Notes under the pieces: generated by a model | The model's database searches: none | The model's input: only the letters and a program-made list of their open reading frames with translations | What the model was told of the DNA's origin: nothing | Assembly (NCBI GenBank): GCA_036346225.1 | Contig: JARFIW010000999.1 | Coordinates: 851,001 to 915,000, forward strand | DNA length: 64,000 nucleotides | Source: Platerodrilus igneus | Taxonomy: Eukaryota; Arthropoda; Insecta; Coleoptera; Lycidae | Direction of reading: 5' to 3' | Position numbers and translations under genes: made by a program | Shown here: one piece after another, positions 23,926 through 35,491 of the stretch | Layout of the letters: the number at the start of each line of letters is the position of its first letter | Numbering within the stretch: position 1 is the first letter of the stretch

Positions 23926-24380
23926 TATTTTTATTTCGTTTAGTGTTCGTGATGCATAGCTGATTGGCTTATCGCTACCTACTTTTCCTTGGCTTAGTAC
24001 TGCGCCTAAAGCAACGTTGGATGCATCTGTTGTTAATATAAATGGTGTTGAGAAGTCAGGGTATTCTAATAAAGGGTGATTCGTAAGTATGTACTTAATT
24101 TTCTCTACTGCTTTAATAAATTTTGGTGTGTGTTTGATTTTATTACCTTTCTTTAAACAATTGATTAACGGTTTGGTTATTTGTGTGTAACCTCTAATGA
24201 ATTTTCTATAATATCCGCTGAGTCCTAAAATTCTTTATTTGTTTTTGGTAAGGGGTAATTTAATACGGCATTTGTTTTGTCTGGATTTGACATAACACCT
24301 TGTGGTGTTATTATGTGTCCTAAAAATACTACTTCCTTTTGCAAGAATTCACTTTTGTCTAATTGAACTTTAAAGTGAGC
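23926..24380 (-). pseudogene. Errantivirus-like RNase H/RT connection, copy 1
   Basis: Directly downstream of the RT on the minus strand, LDKSEFLQKEVVFLGHIITP is readable near 24365-24305, then a stretch with several stops, then TPFILTTDASNVALGAVLSQ near 24050-23990 (the RNase H start with its catalytic Asp) and KPISYASRTLNE. The rest of RNase H is lost at the Penelope-like insertion. At least four stops interrupt it. Confidence 0.75.
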
Positions 24381-25015
24381 TTATCGTAAACGTTCAAATA
24401 CTTCTCTTAGTATTTCGATGTTTTCATCGAATGATGTTGAATATACGATTATGTCGTCCAGATACACATGACATTTTTCGTTGTGTATTCCTCTCAGAAT
24501 ATTGTCTATAACTTTCTGAAAAGTGGCGGGTGCATTCTTTAAGCCAAACGGCATGCATTTGCATTCATAATGTCCTCTGTGTGTACTGAAAGGTGTTTTG
24601 GTTGTGTCCTTCTCGTCCATTTCCACTTGGTGGTATCCTGAGGCGAGATCTAATGTCAAAAAATATTGAGATTTTCCTAGCTTGTCCAATATTTCTGTAA
24701 TATTTGGTAGTGGGTACAAATCGTCTACAGTCTTCTGGTTGAGTTTTCTGTAATCGTAACAATTCGATATTTGGGTTTGCCTGATGCATCTAATTTCTTC
24801 GGTACAATTAATATGGGGCTGCTTCATGGTGAATTTGAATGTTGAATGATGTATCGATTTAATAAGTCTGCTGCCTGTCTATCTGCTTCTTCTTGACTAG
24901 CTTGAGGTAGTGTGTATGCTTTGGTGAAAATCGGTTTATCATCTGTTAATTCAATATTATGTTTGACTGTTTTGGTAAAAGTTAAAGATATTTCGTCACA
25001 ATTGAATATATCTCG
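24381..25015 (-). pseudogene. Errantivirus-like reverse transcriptase, copy 1
   Basis: Minus-strand blocks: [18 protein letters not shown] at the start, then [36 protein letters not shown] (first catalytic Asp), [14 protein letters not shown], and [10 protein letters not shown] (the YxDD box) near 24465-24435. These are the canonical RT blocks of Gypsy/errantivirus pol. Frame changes near 24825 split it. At 25015 the RT is cut by the solo LTR 25016-28558; the missing upstream part continues at 28559, so one gene was split by a later insertion. Not functional. Confidence 0.85.
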
Positions 25016-28000
25016 TGTAACACCCAAGAACCTTTTTAAATTAATCCAAATTTCAAATAATATTTTCGGCCAATCACAAATAATTCTATCTAAAATATAA
25101 CCTATCACTGACCATTAATTAATACAGTTATCCAATCCTAGTTCGACTTTGGGGTGACAATTGACACTTTAAATTAACATAACCTATCAACTGAAATCTA
25201 ACATCCAGTGAAATGTAGAAGATTTTAAATTTAGGCGCCAAAGGGAAATGCTAATTTGTTCTAGAAAGTTCAAAACCGGAAATACGTAATAAAATGTTAT
25301 TTTTCGTGATATCTATAAAAATATTAACAGGAAATAGTTCAGAATATTGCAGAATAACTTAAATTTAATTATAGGGCAGTTTCAATTAGCAATTGCAATA
25401 ATAAAAATGGATTTAACCATTAACGTAAAAACACGTGTAGGGATGATACACAATTGTGCAATATGTAAGGTTTTTAATTGGCTATAACAATCACGTGATC
25501 AAAGGTATATAAATAGGGGAAGTGAAGAAATTAACACACATGACTCACAAAGACAAAAGACGATACACAAACGCAAAGGATATGAAAGAAGGCACGAAAT
25601 AAAATAAAAAAGTAACTAGCCCGTAGTTAGTGCAAGTTACGCTACAATGGCGCGTAACTATCGTGGTTATTTGACCGCGTAAATTAAAGTAATGTATAGG
25701 TAACAAACATAACAAGTGAATACGTTTATTACGGGACGATTAGTGGATTTAAATAATGGATAAAGGACAGTATAATTAGACGACGAAATGGTTAAGTTGT
25801 GGGGCGGTTAATGGTTGGAGACGCCGGCTTGTTAACGGCATAGAAGATGATAACTAACCACACTTATATGGCTCATTTTTGATTGATTGGTGGAAGTTTG
25901 GATTTTGGAAGTTTGACTGAAACTTTTATTTTTCTGAAGGCACCACGTTGTGAGCGCCAGTGTAACATATTTTTTGTTGTTCATTGACAGCCCCAATTTT
26001 ATTGTTGTTTGGGCCCTAAACGTTGCGGCGTCACTGAAACGACTTTTGCTTTACAAAAGACTGAAACGTCTTTTTGTTCTATTGACTGAAAGCACCACTG
26101 AAACGTTATTTCTTCTACATTAAGGCGCTAGTGAACCAAAAGTCTTTCGACATAGCTAGGGGTTTATTCCTGGGTAGAGCAATAAGAAGTGGGGGAGGGG
26201 AGTCGAATTCTGTTTGCAAACCAAAACCAAGCTAAATCAAATAGGCGCCACCATGTCCTGAGATAATTACCATAATAGCAAAGCACAGTTCTAAGGGCGG
26301 ACGTGGAAACCCAAAGATAGTATGATCGCCTTCGTTAACAAAAACCTGTCTTATCAAAATAAGACGCAGCTCCTGTAAGAAATTGCAAAGATTAAATAAA
26401 TAAAAAAGTAGAACACCATTTATGTCCTATAAAAGTATAAAAAAAATAAAAAAATGTATATCCAATATGATATTGGCACCAAATTATTACTCAGAAAAAT
26501 TTTACCTTTGTGTAATTAGATTTGATTAGAAAAAAAAATTTGTTATTAACAACTACATCAAAGTTAAAGTTTTGACTTTTTTTTTAAAACCTGTTTTTAA
26601 ACCTGTTATAAATATTTGAGTGATAATAATTTGTAAGCATAACACACTGAATTACGTTCTAACCTGGGCAGATCTTTTCAGGTAGATTACAATTACTAGA
26701 ATCTTACATAATGTGGATTTGAACTTTCATATTTACGTTTAATAATTTATGTATAGATAAAAGCTGATCACAAAAATAGGAATGTTTTGTTTAAATTGCA
26801 TTACAGCTGCTCAAAGCATCTGCTTTCATGACAACATCTGTCAACTGTGCAAAACAAAAAAATATGACGTCGAAAACATACGTTGGAATTATCGAAGGTT
26901 CAAATGGAACAAAGCTTGTTATTATAGAAAGCTAATCTGACAAAATTTTGTTCTACGGCTTATAAAACCAGTTCAACAATAATTGAAATCTACACAATTT
27001 ACTTACATGTTTTAAACAAGTTTACGTGCTGTAATCTTCACAACACATGCATGAAATATCTTATAACTAATAACGAACCAAAACTGCTTTTGTTGCTTCA
27101 CGATAAATTGAGATGGAAATCTCGTTCTTCAAACAAAGTTACCAGCCATTTCTAATTAGATACGACTGCATCCAAACTAACATCCATAATTTCTTACTAG
27201 ACAAATTTCTTTTTAGACCAATTTCAAATCGACTGTTCCTAAATAACGGTAATTCTAAATTTTTGGATCCTACATGACGAATTCTACATGTTTCATTCTA
27301 CGTGTCGCGCTAAATAAATTAATTCAAATTAAATTAGTTCGCAAAATATATACTTTACCAACCGTTAGTAGAAGATATCTCAATAGTTAATAATTGATGC
27401 AAAGGTTGCCAGCCTCTAGCCGAAAATACATCTTAATCAAGCTGTTGCCAGCGGCCGACTAACTTGACGAATTCTACAACCGAATGGTCGCGACGTTAGA
27501 GGCGTGGAATACGAAATAAACAACTAGAGATGCGCTTGGAAATAGCTTTATGTGACACAGATATATTAATATAAGTAGATCAATAAGGAACAATGCACGC
27601 TTAGCGCATTATTCTTGTAATTCAATGCGAATAATTATTACTAAAAATAAAAATGTTACACGACTCCTAACCATAAGTTGTTATAGAAGTAGCGAGATAT
27701 CCAGAGTTCCAAGCACAAAAGTTATAAATAACCGTGTTAACAGTTTCAACCCTGGTGAGAATAAATTACCTCAGAGGTCTTGTGTAGAATGGAGCAATAG
27801 TGGGTATTGCATACCCAACACAGGTATTGAGTGAACCTTTGCATACATGGTTCGAGAGAACGGACGTGTATTTGCATGCATACACGTGGTTTGCAAGTAT
27901 GAATTTTTATATAGTTATAAATATATGTACTTTTACATGAATATGTTAAGTTGCTAGATTAAGATTGAAATTCTTGGACTTTATTAAAGTTACCACTTAT

Positions 28001-28558
28001 TATTATGAATTTTGTAGAAAATATCAAGAGTTATTGGCTGGATTTCAGTTGAAAGCCAATTTGTATAAATGTAGAATTTGCAATGCTTAGTATAATATAA
28101 CTACCCGACTTAAAGGAAATTTAGTTAAATAAGAGATACTGATTTTATTGCATTCAAGTATGTCAGTATAGTAAATGTATATAGTTATATCACCACATTA
28201 AAGGTTATTAAATTCATTACTTGATAATTTTGAGATCTATAATTAAAAGGGGTTTGTTGAAATACATTTAGGTACAGATACTTTGTAAACTTTTGGGTAA
28301 GTTAACTCACCAGTATCGGTTTCAGAATTCTAGGCCTACCCACCTGGGACATGTTCATGTCCTCTCTGCTGTAGAGTAGCCGAGGCGTTTGAAGAAAGTA
28401 GAATAAAGACTATTGGAATAGGTAAATGGACCCTTATATTGCAATTTTGAACCATAAAAAGTGATATAGAATTGGTATTCGATTATATATGTATTAGGTA
28501 ACTCGTTACTTGTTTCTTTGACTACTAGATAGTCAGGGAAGGAGGGTGAAGTGTTACA
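25016..28558 (-). mobile_element. Solo LTR (family L1), inverted copy, with another LTR nested inside
   Basis: The ends TGTAACAC and GTGTTACA equal those of 17238-18976, and sequence matches that copy in reverse orientation along both arms (25016-25917 and 27661-28558). The host site duplication is CTCG (25012-25015) and TTCG (28559-28562), one mismatch, consistent with a 4-bp duplication that has since mutated. The pol frame is continuous across the site when the insert is ignored. It is 3543 bp because of the nested element at 25918-27660. Confidence 0.85.
25918..27660 (-). mobile_element. LTR-type element nested in the L1 solo LTR
   Basis: The insert runs TGAAAC...TGTTACA and is flanked by TGAC (25914-25917) and CGAC (27661-27664), one mismatch. 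It interrupts sequence that is continuous in the other L1 copy. On the minus strand it contains TGGCGCTCACAACGTGGTGC near 25960-25941, which resembles a tRNA-Lys primer binding site, directly after a GTTACA that could end an LTR of 1.70 kb (25961-27660). It may therefore be an LTR plus about 43 bp of leader with the rest deleted. GACTGAAACG-like repeats occur at 25914-26105. Confidence 0.65.
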
Positions 28559-29340
28559 TTCGGTATTCGAAACATAATTCCTTAATTGCTTTCTCTTCTT
28601 CAGTGTTAATATTGTCGTTGAAACGAATGTTAGTTAGGTTTTCTTTTAACATTTTGTTGTGGCCTGTGGGGTTGGAATTGCTTTCAGAAACTTTGTCGAT
28701 TTCTATTTTGCTAAAATTCACTTCTTCCACTTCTATCGGTGTGGTTAAAGATACTTCTAAGGGGTAGTCGTTTGAGTTCAAAATTGCCGTAGTGGCGTAA
28801 TTATCTTTTATTTGTACTAACGCCGTGGGTGTTTCTACTCCTTGTTGGAATGACATGTGATTTATAATTCCTGTGTCGTTTTCTGAGTTTACTAAGATTT
28901 TTATTTGCTTTTCTGTCCTGGGTTCGATTGTGTATTTTTTATTGGTTTGAATGTTGCTGTTTTGGAACTTAATTGGAATTTGTCCGTGTTTCGTTCTTAA
29001 TAATCGGTTTTTTATATCAATATTTGCTCCTAATTTTCTTAAAAGATCCATGTCTATTAATCCGTTGTATTTGTCATTAAATTCAAAGATGCAAAATTTA
29101 TGTTTCATTTTTACATTAAAAGTTTTTGGTAAAGGTTGTTCACAATAAATTGGTGTATTGTCGTTTTGTGTACTGTTTTGATTTTAAAAGTTTCTCTTTC
29201 TACAAACTCTAAGTAATGTTTCTGCACAGTTTTGGGGCTAATTAAAGTTTTTGAAGATCCTGTATCGATTAATAATTTAATTTCTACATGAGGTATTTCT
29301 ATATAGGGTAAAATGTGTTGACTAATATTGTTTAAATTTA
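28559..29340 (-). pseudogene. Errantivirus-like protease and pol linker, copy 1
   Basis: The aspartic protease active site LLIDTGSSKTLI is read on the minus strand near 29280-29245, followed by a segment with TVQKHYLEFVERET. A frame change near 29110 leads to the open stretch 29108-28554, which contains FEFNDKYNGLIDMDLLRKLG (protease end flap region) and an acidic linker ending at KAIKELCFEYR, where the L1 LTR cuts in. The RT follows at 25015 on the other side. The protease motif itself is intact, the whole gene is not. Confidence 0.8.
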
Positions 29341-30590
29341 TTATGTCTGATCGTATTTTATTTGGTCCAACTGAATAATTTGAGCACGCATTTTCTTCAT
29401 GGTCCTCTTTGTAATTTTCGTATGGGTTGTTACGTTCATAGTTTTCTGAATAATTCGCTTCATCGTCGGATTCGCATAATTATCAGTGTTTTGGTTGGCA
29501 AAATCTTCTACTTCTTGGTGGAATAGTTTGTCAGATCTGTAGTTTCGTTTTTGTGTATAGTCAGGTCTAATTTGAGATATTTTTGTGTTCTGTCTGGTGT
29601 TACTAGATGAAGTGTCTATAGGGGTTGGTTTGTAATAATTATTGGGGTTGTTGTTATTATTCGTCATGAGTGCGTTTCTGTTAGAATTTATGCTGAATGT
29701 TTGCCATGTTCGATATGCGTTTTGATTAAACCTTGGAGTAAATGCGGGTTTTATAAAGGTCACATTAAATGTTGGTTTTGGAAATTATCGAGATTGATTG
29801 TTGAAATTAAAGTTTGGGTTGTTACTTCTTGATTGATTTGTTGGTGCGTTAAATGATGCGAATTTGGGTGTGTCGGTATCTGTCTCGCGGGTTGTATCAT
29901 TTTAATTGGGGAGTGATTTTTATTTTCATTTGGATTGTAAATTCTGTTTTTGTAGTACATCACGTTTTCTTCTTCTACAATCAAATTCATTGCTTCTTCT
30001 AACTTTTGGGGGTTTTGAAATCTTATACTATCCAATAATTGTTCGGGCAAAGCATTTATGTAAGTGTCTAACGCCATATCGTCGTACTTCTTTGTTTTTA
30101 GTAAACATGTTTTAATCGGCTTCCTCGAGTTTCAATTTAGTTAGGATTAAGGTTTGTATGTGTTGACATCACATACCAAATTGGTATGGTGATTAGTTTC
30201 CATTCGTAGGTTTATTAAGTCCTTAATCAGGCATTTTATATTACGTTGGTCTCCGAAATAGCCTATCAATATTCGTTTGAAGTCGTTCCATTCCGTGAGG
30301 CCGTCTCTACTAGCTATCAATGTTAATGCTATGCCCGTTAGCGTACTTAGAATTAAGCGTAAAAGCCATACGTTGCGGTCAACGGCGCCCTGTTTATAAA
30401 AAAGACTTTAAAAAGTGTTTCACAAGCAGTAATGAAGATACCCAATAGTGCTTGATTTCTGTCATACATTGGTATTGAATCTTTATATAGTCTCAGGTTT
30501 TCAATATATAGCTTTATAAATTTAATTTATTCTCAGTTACCTTAGTAAAGCTTGCATAAAAGTTCTTTAAAGAATCACTTGTATTGTTAC
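29341..30590 (-). pseudogene. Errantivirus-like gag, copy 1
   Basis: Minus-strand open stretches 30077-29760 (ALDTYINALPEQLLDSIRFQ, capsid C-terminal type) and 29763-29341 (Asn-, Arg- and Thr-rich, nucleocapsid-like without CCHC knuckles) make the second half of gag. The first half is readable in pieces at 30430-30170 (RNVWLLRLILSTLTGIALTL). Lack of a zinc knuckle is usual in errantivirus Gag. Frameshifts near 29762 and 30110 and a stop region near 30400 break it. It is the 5' gene of copy 1 and is followed by the protease without a gap. Confidence 0.7.
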
Positions 30591-30599
30591 GTATTGTAT

Positions 30600-30941
30600 T
30601 GTATGTAATTATAAACTTCTGTAATCTATTGTAATTGTTTCTAATTATATAAAATTCTTGTTTTAGTTCGGTTAAATCAAATTTCCGTGTGAAAGTCCAA
30701 TAGTCTACTGTTTTGCATACTTCCCAATTTTACTGGTAGTATACCGGGGTTGTTTTTTAATATCCTCTATTATTATTTTGTTGTCGTCCGTTCTACCAGG
30801 ATGGAGGTTGACGGCAAGGGTGGTGGTTGTTTATCTGAAATTACAGGGTGTCTAAAATTCTTCGAATGTATGTATCTTGTGGTTTGTTCGTTGTCTACTA
30901 CTGCTACATTTCTATCGGAGATTTTTTGATCTTAAACGGAC
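30600..30941 (-). pseudogene. Errantivirus-like env start region, copy 2
   Basis: This stretch matches 22345-22700 closely (for example TAATTGTTTCTAATTATATA and the ATTTCCGTG..AAAGTCCAATAG segment). It is the part between integrase and env ectodomain. Copy 2 stops at about 30600, where sequence jumps to the leader-like TTGTTACGTATTGTATTG shared with 31820. The env ectodomain is not present in this copy. Confidence 0.6.
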
Positions 30942-31440
30942 CTAAATTTCTGGGGCCGTTTTGTGTTGTTTACTTTTAAAATTTCTCTCGTACACAGTCT
31001 GTCCTACTGAGCATCGGTTTATATTGGCCTTTTCATTGCGTGTTTTTGTAACACGTTCCTTATCGTTATCTAATTTATTTTTGACGTTATTATAAGTGAA
31101 TTTTAATTTTTCTTCATGGTCTTTGGCGTACTGTTGGTATACGTCTTTATTATAGTGTATATCATAAGGATTGCGGGAATCTGAGTGTACCAATGTTAAT
31201 TCGAGGGGTGTAAAGTTGGTTGAAGAATGAATTGTGTTGTTATGGGCAATTAGGGCGTATGACATTAAATTAGTGATTTTCTTTCGTATATGTTAATCTT
31301 AAAAGTCTGATTTGTTTTAATAACGTTAAATGTAATCATTCAATTAAACCATTTGATTCTGGTTGGTTTTCCTTTATAAAATGAATATTTCTTTTATGAA
31401 TTTCTAGGGTATTTTGTATGGTTTCGTTTCTAAATTCGTT
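30942..31440 (-). pseudogene. Errantivirus-like integrase C-terminal region, copy 2
   Basis: Minus frame 31265-30942 encodes SYALIAHNNTIHSSTNFTPL, the charged segment NPYDIHYNKDVYQQYAKDH and a C-terminal part with GQTVYERNFKSKQHKTAPEI. It is a second copy of 22722-23150, longer at its C-terminal end. Upstream, at about 31440, the integrase is joined directly to gag at a GTTTCCA-like sequence present in both partners, so all of pol between is deleted. Confidence 0.75.
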
Positions 31441-31830
31441 TCCATTTGTAGGTTTATTAAGTCCTTAATCAGGTATTTTATATTACGTTGGTCTCCGAAA
31501 TAGGCTATCAATAGTTGTTTGTAGTCGTCCCATTCTGTGAGGCCGTTTCTACTAGATATCAATGTTAATGTTATGCCCGTTAGCTTACTTAGAATTAAGC
31601 GTAAAAGCCATACGTTGCGATCAACGTCGCCCTGTTTATAAAAAGACTTTAAAAATGTTTTACAAGCAGTAATGAAGATACCCAATAGTGCTTGATTTCT
31701 GTCATACATTGGTATTGAATCTATGTATAGTCTCAGGTTTTCAATATATATCTTTATAAATTTAATTTATTCTCAGATACCTTAGTAAAGGTTGCATAAA
31801 AGCTATTTAAAGAATCACTTGTATTGTTAC
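31404..31830 (-). pseudogene. Errantivirus-like gag fragment, copy 2
   Basis: The open stretch 31709-31404 reads DRNQALLGIFITACKTFLKS, then NVWLLRLILSKLTGITLTLI and WDDYKQLLIAYFGDQRNIKY, a Gag capsid pattern with the FGD..NI block. It matches copy 1 at 30170-30480 closely. At its C-terminal end (about 31440) it fuses into integrase. Confidence 0.7.
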
Positions 31831-33060
31831 GTATTGTATTGTATGTAATTATAAACTTCTGCTATAATTACATTGGTTTCAGACTTTGCTGAATAATTGT
31901 TTCATAAAATTAATTGTTGCAATAATTTTACATAAATGTGTATATTATAAACCTTGGTTATAATTTCATCACGTTTCAGATTTTTCTGAATAAATTATTT
32001 CAATAATAATTGCTGTTATAATAGAGTTCAGACTTTTGCTGAGTAAATTATTTCAGTAATGATAAATTGTGATAATAATTGTACATAAAATGCGTATATA
32101 AAACTCTCTTGTTTCTTACGTGCTAATTGAAAAATGGTTAGGAAATGAACTATGGTACTCACCATAATTTGATTGCCAGTTCCGTTAGCCTTCCTTCTTT
32201 ATTGGATTCTGTCGATTTCTGTACTTCGTCCAATTGTTTGGTTTTTTGTTTCCAGTAAAGAATTGAAATTAACCACCACTAGTTCCTCTATTTTGGATTT
32301 GCTAGTGCCCTTCTGGAATCCGTTCCAGCTGCGCCAGATAGGTTTTGGACCTTGAGGAGCTTCTTTTTAAAAAGATCTTTATTTTCAAAAACACTTCTAT
32401 CAATTTTATTTTTAAACAGTAATTACAAAAACGGTTTAACAACTTGTACGCTATATGCATTATCGTTTTAATTGACAAATAATCAAAGTTATGTTTTATA
32501 ATTACTAATGAGTAGCTTGAACTACCAACAATGTTAAAGTTATAAAGTTCGAGACTGACTGATCATCATGGTCTCCTCAGGGTATTTCCCTGCTCTCACA
32601 TCATCTTGTGGGAAATGCAGATCTCATGTCTGCTACTTCTTGATAACATACAATGTCTAATTTTAGTAATCTTGATTATAAAAAGTGCTTTCTTATAGGT
32701 CATTGTGACCTGCAGCTGCAGTATCAGATTGTGTCTGGAATACAAAGTAGTTGGTTCCGTTTTCATGTCTGATTTCAACTTTCATTAACCTTTTATATCT
32801 TAACCTTCAATTATACAATTAACATTCTATTTCTTAAGACATAATAATTGCGTTTAAATCTGTACACATTAATTTGGGGATATGTATCTCACACTGCACT
32901 TTATACGAGTATAATAGGTTTAAATAGAAGCATGAACTTTTAAAACGCTTTAACAAGGCCGATATTTTTTTCAATAATAATTAATTCTCCCAATGTTAAG
33001 AAACTTATCTGTCGCTTGCTAATATTATAATTTTATTTTATAATTTGGTTTTTATTACAG
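31831..33060 (-). other. Leader/LTR-like region of errantivirus copy 2 and remaining intron
   Basis: A TTTCAGA-TTT-GCTGAATAAATT motif recurs three times at about 31880-32065. On the minus strand TGGCGCAGCTGGAACGG at 32336-32320 resembles a tRNA primer binding site, which would put the 5' LTR end at 32337. The LTR's far end was not found. No gene is seen from 32340 to 33060. Confidence 0.4.
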
Positions 33061-33512
33061 GATCTCTTTGATGAACATGCTAAAGGAATTTTTGGTCGTA
33101 TTCTTACAAAAGTTGCAGCGTTCTGGGAAAAAATTTATGGTGGTTTAGGTAAGGAGCATGTGTTACCATTAATCTCTGTAGTATGCACTGCTGTTTTTAT
33201 TATTGGAATTGGATACCTTATGTCATACCTTGTGTAAGTGCTTTAGTATTGGTTGTGAAATGATAGTTTAGCTGTATTTTGTAGGCGAAAAGAGGAGGAA
33301 AGTATTAGAGAACAAAATGCAAGAAAGCAATCAAAGGATAAAAATAAAAATTATCAACCGGAACTACGTTTGCATGAGCTACGTGCCGAAAAATATAATG
33401 GATTATTAAGAATGTTAAAACCTGGATGTAGAACTATTATATTATTACTAGATATGCAGTCACGAAAACAACTAATACCACCGTTTCATAAGGCTGTATG
33501 GCCATATCGCAA
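33061..33512 (+). CDS. DNAJC16: DNAJC16 exons 5-6 of the window (membrane segment)
   Basis: Exon 33061-33233 starts after a TTTTTATTACAG acceptor, encodes DLFDEHAKGIFGRIL and then a hydrophobic stretch PLISVVCTAVFIIGIGYLM, which I read as the single transmembrane helix. Donor GTAAGT. After a 51-bp intron, exon 33285-33512 encodes a charged linker (RKEEESIREQNARKQSKDKN) and then LRMLKPGCRTIILLLDM, ending in a split codon at AA|GTAAGT. The charged linker after the helix fits a membrane-anchored protein whose C-terminal part folds on the far side. This block follows a 15.9-kb intron filled with endogenous retroelements. Confidence 0.85.
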
Positions 33513-35470
33513 GTAAGTTTTAAACACTTTTTGATTATATATAAACTATGAACAAAAAAATTGTTTTATCGTTGCAAACTTTGGTTATAGCAATTTCAAT
33601 AAATCTCACGTATATTGAGGCGCCCTAAGCTCGGACATTAGTTTTGACCTGGTGTGTTTTATGTGAAACACTTGTATATTTTTAGCCAGTTACAAACTAC
33701 ATTTTATTTACATATACTTTTTTGCATCAACAAAATATACATAACAAACACTTCATTAATCCTGTTTTTCTGTAAAAACGAATTGGTATATATTTTGTCC
33801 TTGTTTGAGTATGTGATTATTTTTGCATTCAGGAATATTAGTTAAAACTTAAAAAGTTAATTTATTATTATGTATTTAAATTGAAAAAACAATTTTTGCA
33901 TTTATTTACTTCATGCTACCATTTTTTATTTAGAAAGGTTTTATAGGGGGTATATAATTGGGACACTGCCACAAAACATATAAACAGATAAGTATTACAA
34001 TGCCTGATATTTATTCCTGTGGAATATTTCTAAGAAATTTGGCATATAAATGCTATGCACAATAACTAAAATATAACTGTGTAGCACTTTTATCTAGAAC
34101 AGTAGGGTAATTGAGCCATTTAATCCACTGAAAGATTGTTCAGCACAATACATTTGCAATACCACGAACTACAATGCTGCTTAGTAATACTTATTATTTG
34201 TCTGCGTTCTTTAATTATCACTTTTATCTACTTAAGGTTGCTACATACCTAGACGTAGCTGGGAGAAACGTAAGTACCAGGCTAACTACCAAACGCGGAG
34301 AGTGGGGGGATTCACCTAAATACCAGAAAAAAACACATCGCCCACGATTATCTATTAACAATAAGAATAAATAAAGGATTCAAGCAAAAGAAATAAATTA
34401 AGCGTTCCTATTTCAAAGTAGACAATTATGTGATACGAAGAATTTAGCACTTTAGTTACGAAGTGCGCATCTCGTATTTTACACAAAATAAAACTAATCA
34501 GTAGAAATTAAACATGCGAGAGCTTTTGTCAAGCGTTTTTAAAATTGCACATAATACCTTTTGTAAAATAAACTAATTAGTAGAAAAGAATAAGCGTGTG
34601 GGAACTTTTGTCAAACATTTTTAACAATGGTACATCACACCTGTAGAGCGATAATATCGATTTGCAACAACAAACAATAGTCCTACAGTGTCACGTTTCT
34701 TATCATGTAACTACACCAAACGCTGATAAGGGATATTCCCTTGATATACACAAAAGAAAACAAGTTGCATACCTGCATGTGCCAGGATACTTATAGCTTG
34801 CACGCCATCGGGAGTGAATCAGCACCGCATCGCCATGGTCATCGTGATCTATTTACCCTGCTACCATAACGGCACTAGCGATCTACAGGCAACGGCAGTT
34901 GATCTGTGGCAAAAAACAGTTGGGCCTACATAAAAAAGAACCAACTTGGCCTCCAGCTAAGAGCGATACACGCACGATACCTCCCACTTGTCGAACAAAA
35001 AAACGCATTGCTCTTGAAGTACTGGGACGAGTAGTGTAGAAAATATTTCAACGCACAAGCTGCAGAATCAAATTAAAAATTGGTTCAAATAACACGAATT
35101 TGAACTGCAATCCTCGCGTTATCAAAGCGCGATTAGCAAACTGAAAAACATGCTATCAAATAATAGTAGGGTCCATGATTTCGACAAGTCTTTAGATGGG
35201 AAACACAAGAGAATGCAATTATACGTTATCAGAATGTTTAACAAATTAACGGATACCTAAAACAAGGTTTTTCCTATTTAATTTATCGAATAAATTTTCG
35301 TTTTAAAAGCAAAATGGATTTGAGTTAAAATTATGTTGAAGTGGGCTTATTCTGAACAGGTACACTATATAGGGTATTGGTGGAGAATTTAAGAATAGAA
35401 ATGGAATTTATTTGCGCGGGTAATGACAACCAGGGAAAACAAGGGTATTTAATTTATGTTGAAAAATAAA
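33513..35470. other. Long AT-rich intronic stretch, no gene recognised
   Basis: No coding or terminal-repeat structure was resolved. The part 34640-35480 may be LTR sequence of the Gypsy element that follows, because its right edge ends CTTAACACA next to a C tract. Confidence 0.35.
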
Positions 35471-35479
35471 CTTAACACA

Positions 35480-35491
35480 CCCCCCCCCCCC
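35480..35491 (-). promoter_or_regulatory. 12-bp G tract, possible polypurine tract of the Gypsy element
   Basis: On the minus strand a pure G run lies directly before TGTGTTAAG. A polypurine tract followed by TGT is the expected 3' LTR start of an LTR element read on that strand, downstream of the integrase at 36.3-37.15 kb. Confidence 0.4.

Noticed and set aside
27625..27834. 69-codon + ORF
   Set aside because: Crosses the boundary of the nested LTR at 27660, so it cannot be an old gene.
33654..34374. Small + ORFs of 60-66 codons
   Set aside because: AT-rich chance ORFs, no start context, no domain.
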